A stretch of 54,058 nucleotides of DNA. Source: Bacteroidales bacterium (GTDB lineage: Bacteria > Bacteroidota > Bacteroidia > Bacteroidales > VadinHA17). The notes under the pieces are model-generated. The model worked only from the letters and a program-made list of their open reading frames with translations. It made no database searches and was not told the DNA's origin. The translations under genes and the position numbers were made by a program. The stretch is taken from positions 355 through 54,412 of the forward strand of contig PLLX01000194.1 in assembly GCA_003141415.1 (NCBI GenBank), read 5' to 3'. Of this stretch, positions 44,005 through 52,147 are shown piece after piece. The stretch's first letter is position 1, and each line of letters starts with the position of its first letter.

Positions 44005-44136
44005 ATGAACAGACGAGAATTAGTCCAAAAAATTTTGCTGGTGGGCATAGTTCTTGCACTAGCTCAGTCAGTATTAGAAAGTTGTTCAAAAAGTTCAGCT
44101 ATGGATCAGTTTTTTCAACTTCAGGCAGTGTTTTAG
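44005..44136 (+). pseudogene. N-terminal relic of an exported twin-arginine/lipoprotein-like protein
   Basis: A 43-codon frame starts 'MNRRELVQKILLVGIVLALAQSVLESC', an Arg-Arg plus hydrophobic plus lipobox-like start that resembles Bacteroidota exported Rieske-type or similar proteins. It stops at TAG after 'AMDQFFQLQAVF'. Out of frame, the next 120 bp ('VITLAYQATTLNL') could be a continuation. Read as a gene fragment with frameshift; parent family is not certain. Confidence 0.4.
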
Positions 44137-44278
44137 TTGGCCGGCTTCCTCGCCATTGCGGTCGAATACGGTCAGTGTAACGGGTAATGTTCTTACAATC
44201 ACACTGTAAAAGAAAAAAGGTTATTACACTGGCATACCAGGCGACAACCTTAAATCTTTCCGGAAAGAAAAAAACAAT

Positions 44279-44824
44279 TTATTTTGAAGAGAGCCAGGAC
44301 AATACCTTATCTGACGTTACTTTTTCCTTTGGATCCAATACTTCAATGAGTTTTCCATTTTCATCTATCAGATATTTCTGGAAATTCCATTTTACTTCTG
44401 AGTCCATTACACCATTCTCCTTCTTGGAAGTGAGCCATTTGTAGATGGGAGCCATATCATCGCCCTTAACGGAAATTTTTTCCATCATAGGAAATGTGAC
44501 ACCATAATTCTCTGTACAGAATTTTCTAATCTCTGCAGCTGTTCCTGGCTCCTGGCTTGCAAAGTTGTTAGCAGGAAAACCAATAATTACAAGATAATCG
44601 TGGTATTTTTCATATAATGCTTCAATTTCCTTATACTGTGGAGTATTTCCACATTTGGAAGCTGTATTTATGATCATTACTTTCTTCCCTTTTAGTGAAC
44701 TGAAATCAAAATTGCCTCCTTCAAGTGTTTTTACCTTAAAATCATAAAATCCTGATGTCTGTGAGAAAGCATTAACAGAGAAAAGCGTCAGGAAAAATAG
44801 TAAGCTCAGTTTATTCGTTTTCAT
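44279..44824 (-). CDS. Exported glutathione peroxidase family protein
   Basis: The 181-residue protein has a cleavable signal peptide ('LLFFLTLFSVNAFSQT') and the peroxidase motifs 'INTASKCGNTPQYKE' with peroxidatic Cys58, 'IGFPANNFASQEPG' and 'KWNFQKYLID'. The second Cys of the cytoplasmic paralog ('GFPCNQF') is Ala here, but another Cys occurs in 'IRKFCTENYG', the likely resolving residue. It would reduce peroxides in the periplasm. It is divergent from the CAP protein gene with a 44-bp gap. Confidence 0.93.
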   Translation of the reverse strand: MKTNKLSLLFFLTLFSVNAFSQTSGFYDFKVKTLEGGNFDFSSLKGKKVMIINTASKCGNTPQYKEIEALYEKYHDYLVIIGFPANNFASQEPGTAAEIRKFCTENYGVTFPMMEKISVKGDDMAPIYKWLTSKKENGVMDSEVKWNFQKYLIDENGKLIEVLDPKEKVTSDKVLSWLSSK

Positions 44825-44835
44825 ATCTAATAATT

Positions 44836-44843
44836 TACTTTTG
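44836..44843 (+). promoter_or_regulatory. Candidate -7 box of the CAP gene (TACTTTTG)
   Basis: TACTTTTG fits TAnnTTTG and lies 26 nt before the ATG at 44869; a TTCG near 44814 is a weak -33 match. Confidence 0.45.
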
Positions 44844-44868
44844 CATCTCTAACAATCCGCAGAGAGTT

Positions 44869-45855
44869 ATGTTCAAAAGGACCTGGAAACAGATAAAAAT
44901 ATTAATTGTAATGATCATCATTTTAGTCTGTCTACCCCGGTCAGTTCTTCCCCACCTTACAGATGATACCGGGAAAGATGATCTGATGAACTATCAGAAG
45001 CTGAATGAAAGCGAAAAGAGACTTATTGAATTTAAAGATGATGATGAATCCCTGAAGCTAAAGATTGCTCAGATCGATATCATTAATAAAAGCAGGAATA
45101 AAAACAATGCATCTCCGGTAAAACTTGACATTCTTGCTTCAAGGGTTGCAAACAAGATGTGCAGGGAAGCTGCTGAAAATGAATATATCGGACATTGGAA
45201 TCTGGCCGGGGAGGAACCCTATCTCAGGTATGCACTTGCAGGTGGATATGACCATGTTTCTGAAAACGCTTATGGAGAATGGTCATCAAACAACTATGGC
45301 ACATCAATTTCGCTAATCAGTTCTCTTATGAAAACGGGACATGAAAAATTTATGGCTGAAAGAGCACCGGCTAATGGTCATAAAGAAAATATCATTGATA
45401 AATCCCATAATTATGTAGGCATAGGTTTCTATTTGTCAGGAAACCAGTTCAGGTATTATGAGGAGTTTATTGACAGGTATTTTGAATTTGAAAATATACC
45501 TGCAGAAGTGAGAGTCGGTGATCCTTGTAATATCACTGTAAACACGAACGGGGAGAGCTATCTATACTACATTATTATCTACAGGGAGAATTGGCCAAAG
45601 CCGCTTACGCCGGCTCAGATCAGTAAAAAAGGGAGTTACAGAGACTACACAAATGAAGAATACAAGGACATGACGGCCTGGGATATTTCCCGTTACAGGA
45701 CCGGGAATATTTATGAAATCCCTCTCAGCTTTTCTAAGGATGGTTTATACTATATTCAAATCTTTTCAGATAAAAAAGAGATAACAAAACCAGCGCCTCT
45801 TAATACAAAAGGAAAGACGCCGGAAAGTGGTATTGTAATTAAAGTTAACAGATAA
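44869..45855 (+). CDS. CAP-domain (SCP/PR1-like) exported protein
   Basis: The 328-residue protein has an N-terminal membrane or signal segment ('ILIVMIIILVCLPRSVLP'). Residues about 65-205 form a CAP domain: 'KLDILASRVANKMCREAAENEYIGHWNLAGEEPYLRYALAG', 'SENAYGEW' and 'PANGHKENIIDKSHNYVGIGFY' supply the His-Glu-His-type pocket. The C-terminal 120 residues look like a beta-sandwich ('PAEVRVGDPCNITVNTNGES'). CAP proteins bind lipids or act extracellularly; the bacterial role is unknown. It is convergent with the DUF6263-like gene, 9 bp apart. Confidence 0.88.
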   Translation: MFKRTWKQIKILIVMIIILVCLPRSVLPHLTDDTGKDDLMNYQKLNESEKRLIEFKDDDESLKLKIAQIDIINKSRNKNNASPVKLDILASRVANKMCREAAENEYIGHWNLAGEEPYLRYALAGGYDHVSENAYGEWSSNNYGTSISLISSLMKTGHEKFMAERAPANGHKENIIDKSHNYVGIGFYLSGNQFRYYEEFIDRYFEFENIPAEVRVGDPCNITVNTNGESYLYYIIIYRENWPKPLTPAQISKKGSYRDYTNEEYKDMTAWDISRYRTGNIYEIPLSFSKDGLYYIQIFSDKKEITKPAPLNTKGKTPESGIVIKVNR

Positions 45856-45864
45856 GGGAACCTT

Positions 45865-46746
45865 CTATTTTATAATTTCATTTGTGGAAGTTATAGTCAT
45901 AACAACCGGGAATGACATATTCTGATCGGGTATTTCAATATTTCCCGTCATTTTTGAAACAACGGATTCTTTAACAAAATAACCCTCATTTATTGCAAAA
46001 AAGATTGTCTGAGTCCCGGTAAAAGGTCCGCTTGTATGAATTTCCATACCCTGAGATTGGGCAGTCATTTTTCTTGTGCCGGAGACTGTTGCAGAAATCT
46101 TTGCGCAATCAATCCCAGCGATTTTTTCGATTCCTTCAAATTTATACTCAGAATGCATAGGCATCAAAAGTGACATATGTTCTGTTTTTGTTTGAATTGT
46201 GTCATCTGAAACCCAGGTGTCGCCCGTTTTTACAGTTGTTTTAGGTAAAGCCGGGAAAAAATTAAGGAATCCCTGCTCTAAATTGCTTTCCCCGCTCCCT
46301 TCAACGGTATAAACTATTTTAGAAGCTCCTGTAAGATCGACAATCTTACCCGAAGGTGAAATAATCATATTAAATACTTTTGCCTTGACATCATTTATTG
46401 TCCCGCCCGTACTTCCCTGCGGTGATTCAATACTTTGAGCCATTGAGTCTATCTTTATTTCAAGGTTAAGGTTTTCAGCTTGTTTCCCAGCTGATTTCAC
46501 TTCACATCCCAAATAAACAGCAATATTTACGAGCATCGATTGTCCGTTTACATCCATATCCTGAACTATTTTACTATCGGTAACATATTTAAAAGTTTTA
46601 CCTGCGGGGTAGTTGTATTCAAGCTTTACGCTTCCATTTGGGAGAGGATCATTAGATTTTTTTTGTGAATACCCTAAAGAATATATCCCGGATAGAAACA
46701 GGATCAATCCTTTACTAACTAAATTTTTAACATGTAGGTTTTTCAT
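45865..46746 (-). CDS. DUF6263-like exported protein
   Basis: The 293-residue protein has a signal peptide ('GLILFLSGIYSLGYSQ') and a mature part of beta strands: 'VKLEYNYPAGKTFKYVTDSKIVQDMDVNGQSM', 'LPKTTVKTGDTWVSDDTI', 'EYKFEGIEKIAGIDCAKI' and 'GTQTIFFAINEGYFVKESV'. This architecture, with paired copies of 'G..W' and 'G..CAKI', is seen in DUF6263 proteins of Bacteroidota. Function is unknown. It is convergent with the CAP gene. Confidence 0.75.
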   Translation of the reverse strand: MKNLHVKNLVSKGLILFLSGIYSLGYSQKKSNDPLPNGSVKLEYNYPAGKTFKYVTDSKIVQDMDVNGQSMLVNIAVYLGCEVKSAGKQAENLNLEIKIDSMAQSIESPQGSTGGTINDVKAKVFNMIISPSGKIVDLTGASKIVYTVEGSGESNLEQGFLNFFPALPKTTVKTGDTWVSDDTIQTKTEHMSLLMPMHSEYKFEGIEKIAGIDCAKISATVSGTRKMTAQSQGMEIHTSGPFTGTQTIFFAINEGYFVKESVVSKMTGNIEIPDQNMSFPVVMTITSTNEIIK

Positions 46747-47022
46747 TGATTAATAATTTTTATAAATATTCGAATGTTTAACGTGTCCATAATACAAATA
46801 TCACACTTTTATTTTAATTATCAGATTACCAGGAACAAGATAATCTGATGTTTTAAAGTTTATAACCCAAAAAGCCCTATGATTGTTTATCATTTTATTT
46901 CTATTGAGAATACTATGAAGAAAAAAATTCAGATTCTCAATGCTCATATAGCATCTTATGTTGGACTTCAGGGGAAATTATCAAATTACTTGTGATATAT
47001 TATGAAATAAGAAAATTTATGA

Positions 47023-47030
47023 TACTTTTG
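47023..47030 (+). promoter_or_regulatory. -7 box of the tRNA-Pro gene (TACTTTTG)
   Basis: TACTTTTG fits TAnnTTTG and ends 12 nt before the mature tRNA 5' end, the arrangement expected of Bacteroidota tRNA promoters. Confidence 0.6.
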
Positions 47031-47042
47031 CGCTTCGATATT

Positions 47043-47117
<75 letters not shown>

Positions 47118-47131
47118 CACAAACAAAGATT

Positions 47132-47168
47132 AATCCGCAGTACATTAATAACTTACAGCGGATTTTTA
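47132..47168 (+). terminator. Terminator after tRNA-Pro
   Basis: AATCCGC and GCGGATT form a 7-bp stem with a 19-nt loop, followed by TTTT. Two GTGGTAAT direct repeats follow at about 47173-47190. Confidence 0.6.
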
Positions 47169-47197
47169 CTTTGTGGTAATTAATGTGGTAATAAATA

Positions 47198-47416
47198 CTA
47201 TGGTTTATTATTGCTCTCATTGTTCCATTTAGTATTCTTCCAACCGCTAATTACACCCTCATTTTCACATTCAGGACAGTACCAATGAATTTCTTCAGAC
47301 TTTGGAATTAATGCTGTTTTACCCAATCCATGATATCTTTTTTGAAAGTACCTGATTTCGGTATAAGTATAAGGTAGGATATCATTGAGAAAATCAAGGT
47401 TTTTTGTTTTTATTGT
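47198..47416 (-). pseudogene. Small zinc-ribbon protein, start missing
   Basis: The minus-strand frame ends at 47198 and is open to a stop at 47417-47419, yet has no ATG, GTG or TTG start in front of the conserved part. It encodes about 65 residues: 'FLNDILPYTYTEIRYFQKRYHG' and the zinc-knuckle 'IHWYCPECENEGVISGWKNTKWN'. The composition and motifs look like real protein. I do not recognise a named family. It may be a decayed gene, or translated by coupling with the overlapping 47394..47549 ORF. Confidence 0.5.
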
Positions 47417-47549
47417 TTAGTAATTTTGTCTTTGCCGTTTTTAACCAATCTCTTACATGCCATTGTCGGTGTCGTATTCTCCTGAATTTCTTTGAAAAGC
47501 GTATAGCTACAAAAAGCATTAAAAGTATTATAACTATGGTTGTTATCAT
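47394..47549 (-). CDS. Short single-span membrane protein, 51 residues
   Basis: Below the ORF-track cutoff. ATG at 47547-47549 gives 'MITTIVIILLMLFVAIRFSKKFRRI', one hydrophobic helix followed by a strongly basic, aromatic tail ('RHRQWHVRDWLKTAKTKLLNN'). It overlaps the next frame (the zinc-ribbon remnant) by 23 nt. Codon choice and the basic-tailed single helix look genuine, but it may be a relic like its neighbours. Function unknown. Confidence 0.4.
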   Translation of the reverse strand: MITTIVIILLMLFVAIRFSKKFRRIRHRQWHVRDWLKTAKTKLLNNKNKKP

Positions 47550-47597
47550 AAAGTGTAAGTTTTGTTATTGTATATTGTTTTATGTTTTTTAATTTAA

Positions 47598-47800
47598 TAA
47601 TAACGAAAATTTACTTCTAAAATTATCAAGTTCATAATAAAGCCATTCGGCTTGTTTGCAGTTTTCAGAATATAATAACGTAAAATATTCGTGCTTAACT
47701 ATTTGCCCTTTGTGAAGGTTGGAAGTAATTCCTGAGCCGATTAAGCAATAAATATGCCAAGAAGTATCGTGAGAATAAGAAATACTGATTTTATTTTCAT
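47598..47800 (-). pseudogene. N-terminal relic of a DNA/RNA non-specific endonuclease
   Basis: ATG at 47798-47800 starts 'MKIKSVFLILTILLGIFIA', then an in-frame TAA, then 'SAQELLPTFTKG'. After one frame change the sequence continues 'QIVKHEYFTLLYSENCKQAEWLYYEL', the start of exported endonuclease G/NUC1-type nucleases of Bacteroidota. The catalytic DRGH part is absent. One stop codon, one frameshift and a 3' truncation show it is dead. Confidence 0.75.
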
Positions 47801-48071
47801 TGTGGCTTCAAAAGTAGCATAAATATTTATTATTTATTATTTATTGCCTTCCCTACAACAATAAGTTTTGATATCAAGAAGAAGTTATTTGGTTGGAATA
47901 GCACCAGAACCTTCAATTGCAAAGCATTAATAATCAATCATCCGAATAACTAATGATTAAAACTGTTGATGGATTTGATGATAAAATAATATGTTTTTGA
48001 GACTTTTGAAATTATCCCATCCCATCTTTTCGTGGAGATATGGTATGGGAAATAATACCACATACTGAACA

Positions 48072-48119
48072 CGTCTGACTCTGGATCAGAAAAATTCAGG
48101 TTCGAGCCCTGACAGAACA
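48072..48119 (+). tRNA. tRNA-like 3' fragment, anticodon CTG (Gln-type), probably not functional
   Basis: TCTGA-CTCTGGA-TCAGA is a good anticodon arm (anticodon CTG) and TCAGG-TTCGAGC-CCTGA is a perfect T arm, but the sequence in front gives no D arm and no partner for the 3' acceptor strand. It looks like the 3' part of a tRNA gene, as left at an attachment site. A strong terminator follows at 48136. Confidence 0.5.
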
Positions 48120-48135
48120 ACTTAAATAAACAAAT

Positions 48136-48170
48136 AAAGCTTTGATATACAACAATATCGAGGCTTTTTT
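48136..48170 (+). terminator. Strong hairpin terminator
   Basis: AAAGCTTTGATAT pairs with ATATCGAGGCTTT over 13 bp (including G-U pairs) around a 6-nt loop, followed by TTT. It is placed as the terminator of the tRNA-like fragment. Confidence 0.75.
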
Positions 48171-48248
48171 GTTTGTTATTACTGAAACTATACTGAAACA
48201 TTTACATGATTCAGGGTTTTTGGATTATATGTCCCAGGAACGGTTTGC

Positions 48249-48289
48249 AAAAACCGTGACAAGTCTTATAACCTTTATTGTCCGTGTTA
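48249..48289. repeat. Direct repeat, copy 1 (partner 48680-48719)
   Basis: AAAACCGTGACAAGTCTTAT… continuing to TTATTGTCCGTGTTA matches the copy at 48680-48719 with only a few differences. The pair is 430 bp apart in the same orientation, with an IS21-like end and a hairpin between. The 700-bp stretch 48171-48898 holds no convincing gene. Confidence 0.8.
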
Positions 48290-48422
48290 GTGGCAGGCAT
48301 ATTTTAATTGGTTTCGTTGGACACCAGAATCCCATTCGCAAAGTAACTATTGTTCTTTTTGAGGCTACTAATGTTGTAAGTCATTCTGGATTCAGTTTTT
48401 TCAGTGATTGATTTTACATAAT

Positions 48423-48560
48423 GGAAAAACCAGTGGCCTTGACCATAGTTGGCCGGATCAAATTGACCACCAAAAGCCAGAGTTAAGTGCTTGTTGTTTA
48501 GTTCTATATGTTAATGTTAATATGACCGGTTAAATATGGTTAACATGTCCAGCTTTTACA
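48423..48560 (-). mobile_element. IS21-type end remnant, copy 1
   Basis: On the minus strand it reads TGTAAAAGCTGGACATGTTAAC… through CTTTTGGTGGTCAATTTGATCCGG and ATGGTCAAGGCCACTGG. The repeated TGGTCA…CCGG units resemble the multiple terminal repeats of IS21-family elements in Bacteroidota. About three quarters of the bases match the copy at 52444-52580, in the same orientation. Confidence 0.55.
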
Positions 48561-48600
48561 ATTTACTGTCTTTTTATTTAGATAATTATTAAAACAAAAA

Positions 48601-48621
48601 CCCCAGAGTAAACCCCTGGGG
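48601..48621. terminator. CCCCAG/CTGGGG hairpin
   Basis: A 6-bp GC stem flanked by AAAA and CAATTTT; usable as a terminator in either direction. It lies between the IS21-like end and repeat copy 2. Confidence 0.5.
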
Positions 48622-48679
48622 CAATTTTGGATGAAATTAAACTACTTTGATTTTGTTTTAGTTGTTCTGTAAGTTATTC

Positions 48680-48719
48680 AAAAACTGTGACAAGCTTATT
48701 ACCTTTATTGTCCGTGTTA
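48680..48719. repeat. Direct repeat, copy 2
   Basis: Second copy of the 40-bp repeat at 48249-48289 (AAAACTGTGACAAGCTTATT…TTGTCCGTGTTA). On the minus strand it translates as 'NTDNKGNKLVTVFE' then stop, so it may be the duplicated tail of a lost gene. Confidence 0.8.
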
Positions 48720-48780
48720 TATGTAGGGTTAATTTTAAAACTGTCCAGATGTATGAGAACTTGTCATATAGTCCTAAATC

Positions 48781-48893
48781 TCGTCGACAGGCAGGGCAGG
48801 GCTGAAAGGCTCTTTTGCAGCTTTTCGTAGCAGCGGAGGCAAGTGCGAGCTGCAGATGTGCATGAAAGCGGAGGGAAGCTTACAATGCATAGG
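48781..48893. other. GC-rich non-coding stretch after the CHAT gene
   Basis: About 110 bp with clearly higher GC than its surroundings (GGCAGGGCAGGGC, GCAGCGGAGGCAAGTGCGAGC) and no ORF. Several short complementary arms (GCTGAAA/TTTGCAGC-like) suggest an RNA structure or an element end. No family is recognised. Confidence 0.35.
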
Positions 48894-48898
48894 GCTTC

Positions 48899-51800
48899 TT
48901 ATTCTATTAATACAAAAGCTGCCCAGTAAAAAGGATCATATTTTTTTCGCATGGTTCGTTGGGCTGTACTAAAAGCATTTTTTATACTCATCACGTTTAA
49001 CAAATTTGTATAAAAAAGCGTCATTAATTCGGATGTCTGGTAATCAGGTACCTGCCATAAACTCATGATAATGTACCTTACTCCAGCCATTTTAAAGGCA
49101 CGTTGTAAACCGAATACACCCTCAGACCCTTTTACATCTCCTAACCCGGTTTCACAGGCTGATAATACTACCAACTGCGTGTTATATAAATTCATGTTCG
49201 ATACTTCGTATGCAGTGAGTGTTCCATCTTCCACTCCTTCAATAGCAGGCTGATTTTGCCATGTACGGCTCGCACCAGACAGTAAAATTCCTGAACGAAG
49301 TAAAGGATTTTCCGAATGTGTGAATGCAGGTTCATTAAAAATACTGGAAGTATTTGATCCTCTGAAAACAACCTTTTCCGTTTCAACATTTTTAGGTTTT
49401 ATTTCAGGGAAAAAGAAACCGTGTGTTGCAATATGTATCATTTCGGGCGATTTCCCGTTGTCGGTCAGGTTCTTGAATGATTCTTCGGTTGCCTGTTTCC
49501 CTGTATATAATGTACAGGAGATTTGTTTAGACTTAAAAAGTTTTTCGATATTTGATATTTCGGAAAGCGTACCAGGTAAATACGACCATGTAACACCCCT
49601 GTTATCGTCGGGAATATTAACACTCCGGCTGGCCAGGAGATCATATTGTGAATTCTTATATTGCTGGGCTGATGCAATCATCTCTACGCTATCCAGGTCA
49701 TATTCTATTCCCCCATATAAAATAGCTCTAAAATTACCTCTTGAAGGCAGTTCAGCTTTATTAGCCTGGGTGAGTGCCCGTGTGCTGCCAACTAAGGTAA
49801 TGTTGTATTTATCAGATAAATAAGTGCTATCGGTAACAGGTATGGCGTTAAATGCAACTTTGTTAAGCAATCCGCTTGGTGCTATGTATACTGTGCTAAT
49901 GCCTTTCAATAAACTGTCAATAGGTTGCCATGTAAGACGGTATAACATGTTTAGAGAGTCAGATTGGTTATTCATTGAAGGCCGGGTTGATCGGTTACTG
50001 TATAATTGTGTAATATAAGTTGCATTATTGGTTGCCTTCGGTGTTGATATTATCTCCTGCAATTGTTTTTCTTCGAACAGGTAAATCATTTTAGGGTAAT
50101 TATATTCCTTTCGCAATATTAAAGCACAATAAAAGGTGCTGTCTGTCCATCTTTTATCATAATATTGAAAATTTACAAACTCAATTGCTGCTTCGTCGGT
50201 TTTAAGTGCTAGCTGCACATCCTGCCATTTTGCATTGGCTAAACCTGTCAGGTTTTCGAAACCGGGCAGGTCTTTTCCCTTGATTGCTAATTCTTTTTCG
50301 AGATTATCGGCTTCGTTTTCAAGACTGTCAATATTCATTGTACGTTCGGCAATGGGTGTAACATAAAGTTTTGAAAGTGTCTTGTGGATATTAATAAACC
50401 GATCGTAAATATTGATTAGCATGGTGTCGTTACTGTTATAAACAGCCTGCCGGAGAGCTGTATTACTTAATAACAACATGCCTTTGTGGGCCAGTTCGTT
50501 GTCGTAGTTTAAGCTTACAAACTCCGGCTTTTGGCTTTTGAAGCGCAGGGCAAAAGAATTGTAAATTTTAAAATTGGATTCTATCGTTTTCACAAATAGT
50601 CCCTTTTCGGTTTCGCTCATAAAAGCGAAATTTTGGCGTATTTGATTGTTGAGATTTTCGTTGGCTTGCCTATAAAGCGGTTCCGCTTTTGTGTAATTAC
50701 CCATATTGTAGTAGTTCATAGCCAGGGAGTTTAACGAGTTGGCATAATCGGGGTGGTTTTCACCCAGCACTTTTTTACGAATGGCTATTGCCTCAATAAA
50801 CAGCGGCTCCGCTTTTGCGTAATTACCAATTTTATAGTACAACAATGCCAGGTTGTTTAACGAGTTGGCATAATCGGGGTGGTTTTCACCCAGCGCTTTT
50901 TTATGAATGGCCGTTGCCTCAATAAACAGCGGCTCCGCTTTTGCGTAATTACCTATGTCTGTGTAAAACACTGCCAGGCTGCCTAACGAGGCAGCATAAG
51001 AGGAGTGGTTTTCACCCAGCGCTTTTTTAAGAATGGCTATTGCCTCAATAAACAATGGCTCCGCTTTTGCGTAATTACCCATTGTTTTATACAAAAAAGC
51101 CAGGCTGTTTAAAGAGATAGCATAATCGGGGTGGTTTTCACCCAGCGCTTTTTTATAAATGGCTGCTGATTTTATGAGCAGTGGTTCCGCTTTTGTGTAA
51201 TTACCCATTGTACGATAAAAATATGCCAGGTTAATTAACGAGTTGGCATAATCGGGGTGGTTTTCACCCAGCGCTTTTTTATGAATGGCCGTTGCCTCAA
51301 TAAACAGCAGCTCCGCTTTTGCGTAATTACCTATGTCTGTGTAAAACACTGCCAGGTTGTTTAAAGAGGTGGCATAATCGGGGTGGTTTTCACCCAACGC
51401 TTTTTTTAAAATGGCTACTGATTTTATAAATAGCGGCTCCGCTTTTTCGTAATTACCTATTGTATGATAAAAATATGCCAGGTTAATTAAACAGGCAGCA
51501 TAATTGGGGTGGTTTTTACCCAGCGCAAATTTACACATTGCTACTGATTTTATATGCAGCGGCTCCGCTTTTGCGTAATTACCCATTTCAGTATACAATC
51601 TTGCCAGGCCGGATAAGAAGGCATAATAGTGGTTGTCTCTTTCCAGCACATTTTTACGAATGGCTAATGCTTCAATAAACAACGGTTCCGCTTTTGCGTA
51701 ATTACCCATTTCAGTGTAAAACAGTGCCAGATTGAATAACGATATAGCATAATCGGGGTGGTCTTCACCCAACGCTTTTTTACGAATGGCCATTGCCTCA

Positions 51801-52069
51801 ATATACAGCAGCTCCGTTTTTGCGTAATTACCCATTGTTGTGTAAAACACTGCCAGGTTGTCTAACATGGTGGCGTAGTATTTATTTTCTTTGCCAAATA
51901 TTTTTTCTACAGCATCACGGGCTTGAAGAGCAAATTCAATTGCCTTTTGGTAGTTGCCTTCCTGGTAGTATTTTAATGCTTGATTATTGAGGGAGTTCCA
52001 ATTGTTTTTTTGTGACCAACATAGCAATGGCAGGGCAAACAAAGTGATAATCAGGATTAGTTTTTTCAT
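48899..52069 (-). CDS. Exported TPR-CHAT protease-like protein
   Basis: The 1056-residue protein has a signal peptide ('LILIITLFALPLLCWSQ'), 11 TPR units of 42 residues (about residues 27-485; each with 'MGNYAKAEPLFIEA' and 'LGENHPDYANSLNNLA'), a helical linker, and a C-terminal CHAT domain. The caspase-like dyad is intact: His883 in 'MIHIATHGFFF' and Cys972 in 'VLSACETGLGD'. CHAT peptidases are related to separase and to the TPR-CHAT of type III-E CRISPR, but no CRISPR or effector gene is near, and the signal peptide places this one in the periplasm. Substrate unknown. IS21-type relics flank it on both sides. Confidence 0.93.
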   Translation of the reverse strand: MKKLILIITLFALPLLCWSQKNNWNSLNNQALKYYQEGNYQKAIEFALQARDAVEKIFGKENKYYATMLDNLAVFYTTMGNYAKTELLYIEAMAIRKKALGEDHPDYAISLFNLALFYTEMGNYAKAEPLFIEALAIRKNVLERDNHYYAFLSGLARLYTEMGNYAKAEPLHIKSVAMCKFALGKNHPNYAACLINLAYFYHTIGNYEKAEPLFIKSVAILKKALGENHPDYATSLNNLAVFYTDIGNYAKAELLFIEATAIHKKALGENHPDYANSLINLAYFYRTMGNYTKAEPLLIKSAAIYKKALGENHPDYAISLNSLAFLYKTMGNYAKAEPLFIEAIAILKKALGENHSSYAASLGSLAVFYTDIGNYAKAEPLFIEATAIHKKALGENHPDYANSLNNLALLYYKIGNYAKAEPLFIEAIAIRKKVLGENHPDYANSLNSLAMNYYNMGNYTKAEPLYRQANENLNNQIRQNFAFMSETEKGLFVKTIESNFKIYNSFALRFKSQKPEFVSLNYDNELAHKGMLLLSNTALRQAVYNSNDTMLINIYDRFINIHKTLSKLYVTPIAERTMNIDSLENEADNLEKELAIKGKDLPGFENLTGLANAKWQDVQLALKTDEAAIEFVNFQYYDKRWTDSTFYCALILRKEYNYPKMIYLFEEKQLQEIISTPKATNNATYITQLYSNRSTRPSMNNQSDSLNMLYRLTWQPIDSLLKGISTVYIAPSGLLNKVAFNAIPVTDSTYLSDKYNITLVGSTRALTQANKAELPSRGNFRAILYGGIEYDLDSVEMIASAQQYKNSQYDLLASRSVNIPDDNRGVTWSYLPGTLSEISNIEKLFKSKQISCTLYTGKQATEESFKNLTDNGKSPEMIHIATHGFFFPEIKPKNVETEKVVFRGSNTSSIFNEPAFTHSENPLLRSGILLSGASRTWQNQPAIEGVEDGTLTAYEVSNMNLYNTQLVVLSACETGLGDVKGSEGVFGLQRAFKMAGVRYIIMSLWQVPDYQTSELMTLFYTNLLNVMSIKNAFSTAQRTMRKKYDPFYWAAFVLIE
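50680..51940. repeat. In-frame 126-bp tandem repeats inside the CHAT gene
   Basis: The TPR units are close to identical at DNA level (for example GGCTCCGCTTTTGCGTAATTACC and CATAATCGGGGTGGTTTTCACCC recur about ten times on the plus strand). The 126-bp unit equals 42 codons, so gain or loss keeps the frame. Confidence 0.9.
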
Positions 52070-52099
52070 GGTTAAGTATTTTTATTTGATTACTGATTA

Positions 52100-52147
52100 T
52101 TCCGGACAAACTGAGCCACCTTTCCGACAATAAGTGAACTACCCTTT
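52100..52147 (-). mobile_element. IS21-type right-end repeats
   Basis: On the minus strand GGGTAGTTCACTTATTGTCGG and GGTGGCTCAGTTTGTCCGG are two diverged copies of a 22-24 bp unit in the style of IS21 ends. They directly follow the istB-like remnant. Confidence 0.6.

Noticed and set aside
44187-44444. 85-residue plus-strand ORF
   Set aside because: Its second half is antisense to the exported glutathione peroxidase; only the first 30 codons could be part of a relic.
48142-48411. 89-residue plus-strand ORF
   Set aside because: It starts inside the terminator hairpin, covers repeat copy 1 and has no recognisable domain or ribosome site.
50680-51940. Regular repeats that might be taken for a CRISPR array
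   Set aside because: The unit is 126 bp without spacers and translates in frame as 42-residue TPRs of the CHAT protein.
48899-52069. TPR-CHAT as part of a type III-E CRISPR (craspase) system
   Set aside because: No Cas7-11 gene, no CRISPR array, and a signal peptide sends the protein out of the cytoplasm.
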